A DNA stretch of 35,404 nt from Phycisphaerales bacterium (lineage in GTDB: Bacteria; Planctomycetota; Phycisphaerae; Phycisphaerales; SM1A02): positions 1-35,404 of the forward strand of contig JABABS010000060.1 in the NCBI GenBank assembly GCA_014238125.1. The letters run 5' to 3'. This document shows positions 33,562-35,404 of this stretch, piece after piece. The position numbers and the translations under genes are program-made. Under the pieces are notes generated by a model. It did no database searches. It was not told the DNA's origin and saw nothing but the letters and a program-made list of their open reading frames with translations. Position 1 is the stretch's first letter, and each line of letters begins with the position of its first letter.

Positions 33562-35404
33562 TTGAGTAACCAAGAAAAACTACAAAAAATATTCAGTGAA
33601 GCAATTGAATTACCATCAGAATTGAGAAGCAAGTTTTTAGATGCCGCATGTGGCGATGACAAAAATATGCGAAAAGAAATTGACTCTATTCTTGAACATT
33701 ACAATTCGCAGGATGATGGATCTGGCAATAGCCCTTCAGATTTAAGCGATCTTCCAACCATTGATTCTGCTGCCGGTGAAGCGCACAGGACAACCGGTGG
33801 CACATCGAAGCCTCACCCAAAAGAAATATCAGGCTATAAAATCATTCGTGTTTTAGGTGAAGGCGGTATGGGTATCACGTACGAAGCAGTGCAAAAATCT
33901 CCAAAGCGTCGAGTTGCACTTAAGATCATTCGAGGATGTCGCTTTTCAAAAACTGCTCGCCGTAGATTTACATATGAAGCGGAAGCACTTGCGCGGTTAA
34001 CGCATCCGGGAATTGCACAAATTTTTGAAGCGGGTGTATGGAACGATGAGGAGGGTGTTGAGCGACCTTTTATTGCAATGGAATTTGTTAACGGTGGACC
34101 ACTGACAAAGTACGTCAATAGTAAGGAGTTAAGCACAAAAGATCGGTTGGAACTATTTAGAAAAATTTGTTCTGCTGTGCATCACTCCCACCAAAAAGGT
34201 GTGATACATCGAGACCTAAAACCAGACAACATTCTAATCCGCAAGGATGGTGAGCCTAAAGTCATCGATTTCGGTGTTGCTCGTCCAACAGACCGTGGTG
34301 TGCACAACGTGACCGAACAAACGAATGTTGGCAGGTTGATCGGCACTCTCCAATACATGTCACCAGAGCAAGTAGATGCAACTGATGATGATTTAGATAT
34401 TAGAAGTGATGTATATGCACTCGGAGTTATTTTGTATGAACTGCTGTGTGGAGATCCACCGTATAACCTTCGTAAAAAAGCATTTTCTGAAGCAGTTCGA
34501 ATTATTAAAGAAGATACGCCGACTAACCCCTCTACCATGTACCGTTCCTTGCGAGGTGATGTTGAAACAATCACATTGAAAGCACTTGAGAAAAATAGAA
34601 ACCGCAGGTATGGCAGTGCTGAAGAATTAGCAAACGATATTCGCAGATATTTAGACAATGATCCAATCGAGGCTCGCCCCCCAAGTTTGGTATACCGTCT
34701 TGGTAAATTCTCACGTAAACATCGCGCTGCCGCTGTTGCAGCGATCATTGTTTTTGTTTCCATACTTGTTGGCGGGAGTGTCGCTACTGTTGGTTGGCAG
34801 GAAGCAATGGTTCAACGAGCAAGAGTTGAGGAGCGAAATGAAGTTTTGCAAGAATCGGTGGCTTCACTGCTTACAGGCGTGAAAGATGTCGTGCAAGTGT
34901 TAGGTAATTCTGCTGATGCACAGCGTGCATTGCTGAATCTTGCAGGTGAAAATCTAGATGCACTTCAAAAAGGACAGTCGCCCACACCATTTGAACAAGT
35001 TGAATTAGCATCGTTACTGATGAGAAGTGCACGGTCGCAAATGAGTATTTCTGGTGTAGGTTTTGGTGATCTAGAGGAGGCTGAAGCTGCACTTGAAAAA
35101 GCAGGCTTCGTATTAGATGCAGTCGAATTAGAAGATGCTGAAGAACGAGTGGTCACCGCGACGGCAAGAATGAAACTCGACCGATTAAAGTATGTTGCAG
35201 AAGTGTTAGAATCAAAGGCTTCTCATGTTGAGAGCGAAGAAGGGCGAGTTGCTTTATTACGCGAAGCAATTGGTGTTTATTTACAACGTACTTCAGAGGG
35301 TGAATTGTATTATCAAGATACAAATGATTGGAAAGGTATCGACGTACAACAATCATCACAACTAGGCATGGGCAATATTTATATGTTGCTCGAGGAACAT
35401 GTTC
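33562..35404 (+). CDS. Transmembrane Ser/Thr protein kinase, 3' end cut off by the window
   Basis: About 614 residues visible. N-terminal planctomycete leader (FSEAIELPSELRSKFLDAAC, GDDKNMRKEIDSIL), then a Hanks-type kinase domain (about 92-370): glycine loop LGEGGMGITYEA (about 97), RVALKIIR (ATP Lys), HRDLKPDN (about 215-222), VIDFGVARP (about 234), GTLQYMSPEQ and DVYALGVILYELLCG. A membrane segment (about 388-410) separates it from an outer helical, TPR-like part that runs off the window. TTG 33562 is used; AAAGG lies 8 bases upstream and no ATG is in frame before it. It is in the same frame as the preceding gene, separated by a single TAA. Confidence 0.9.
   Translation, partial: MSNQEKLQKIFSEAIELPSELRSKFLDAACGDDKNMRKEIDSILEHYNSQDDGSGNSPSDLSDLPTIDSAAGEAHRTTGGTSKPHPKEISGYKIIRVLGEGGMGITYEAVQKSPKRRVALKIIRGCRFSKTARRRFTYEAEALARLTHPGIAQIFEAGVWNDEEGVERPFIAMEFVNGGPLTKYVNSKELSTKDRLELFRKICSAVHHSHQKGVIHRDLKPDNILIRKDGEPKVIDFGVARPTDRGVHNVTEQTNVGRLIGTLQYMSPEQVDATDDDLDIRSDVYALGVILYELLCGDPPYNLRKKAFSEAVRIIKEDTPTNPSTMYRSLRGDVETITLKALEKNRNRRYGSAEELANDIRRYLDNDPIEARPPSLVYRLGKFSRKHRAAAVAAIIVFVSILVGGSVATVGWQEAMVQRARVEERNEVLQESVASLLTGVKDVVQVLGNSADAQRALLNLAGENLDALQKGQSPTPFEQVELASLLMRSARSQMSISGVGFGDLEEAEAALEKAGFVLDAVELEDAEERVVTATARMKLDRLKYVAEVLESKASHVESEEGRVALLREAIGVYLQRTSEGELYYQDTNDWKGIDVQQSSQLGMGNIYMLLEEHV

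Noticed and set aside
33438-34763. Minus-strand frames opposite the kinase gene
   Set aside because: Shadow frames of the plus-strand kinase; no family-like composition.

Overview
The window looks like a piece of chromosome from a Planctomycetota bacterium, most likely a marine, compact, low-GC member of the Phycisphaerae. The evidence is: a short protein of the small basic family known from Planctomycetes, Verrucomicrobia and Chlamydiae (12660-12902); an ECF sigma factor of the planctomycete-expanded TIGR02999 type; a large membrane Ser/Thr kinase with the N-terminal leader typical of planctomycetes; and two exported beta-helix proteins ending in dockerin-like Ca-binding repeats and a WGPC tail. 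GC content looks to be in the low-to-mid forties by eye (not calculated). I see no transposase, integrase, phage, CRISPR, tRNA or rRNA gene. The placement is an inference; a marker-gene tree would settle it.

Left part (1-8455): the 3' end of a MATE-type exporter on +, then one nine-gene minus-strand unit read from 8455 down to 1173: TPR protein, recX, rhodanese, cdsA, coiled-coil/zinc-ribbon protein, nrdR, thrS, infC, metallophosphoesterase. Most junctions overlap or are a few bases apart. infC appears to start at ATC behind a perfect GGAGG and has a 287-base leader, the longest gene-free stretch in the window.

Middle (8477-28495): many short, divergently or convergently packed housekeeping units. 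They are an exported protein of unknown function; moaE-nth (minus); moaB-acpS-SPOR-like protein-small basic protein-aminotransferase (plus); DUF971 protein-glycosyltransferase (minus); pyrF-solute-binding protein-pncC-folK (plus); an exported thioredoxin-fold protein with His-rich tails; dacB (minus); ligA plus a small membrane protein (plus); ilvC-uppP (minus); aroK (plus); rpmH (minus, 44 aa); rnc (plus); and a membrane-anchored repeat protein (minus). Divergent starts are only 15-25 bases apart in three places, and several first genes have a TANNNT box 6-7 bases before the start codon with no ribosome binding site, suggesting leaderless mRNAs.

Right part (28579-35404): ECF sigma factor, two related exported beta-helix/dockerin proteins and a transmembrane Ser/Thr kinase (cut by the window end), all on +. 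This is the most system-like region: an apparent signalling cassette with its own surface or secreted proteins, divergent from a repeat protein across a perfect palindrome.

At smaller scale, a short palindrome TTGACC-(2-4)-GGTCAA recurs at gene borders: in the moaB promoter region and at the stop codons of the aminotransferase and aroK genes, where it abuts the T-tract of the opposite strand's terminator. A separate 14-base tandem repeat lies just before ligA.
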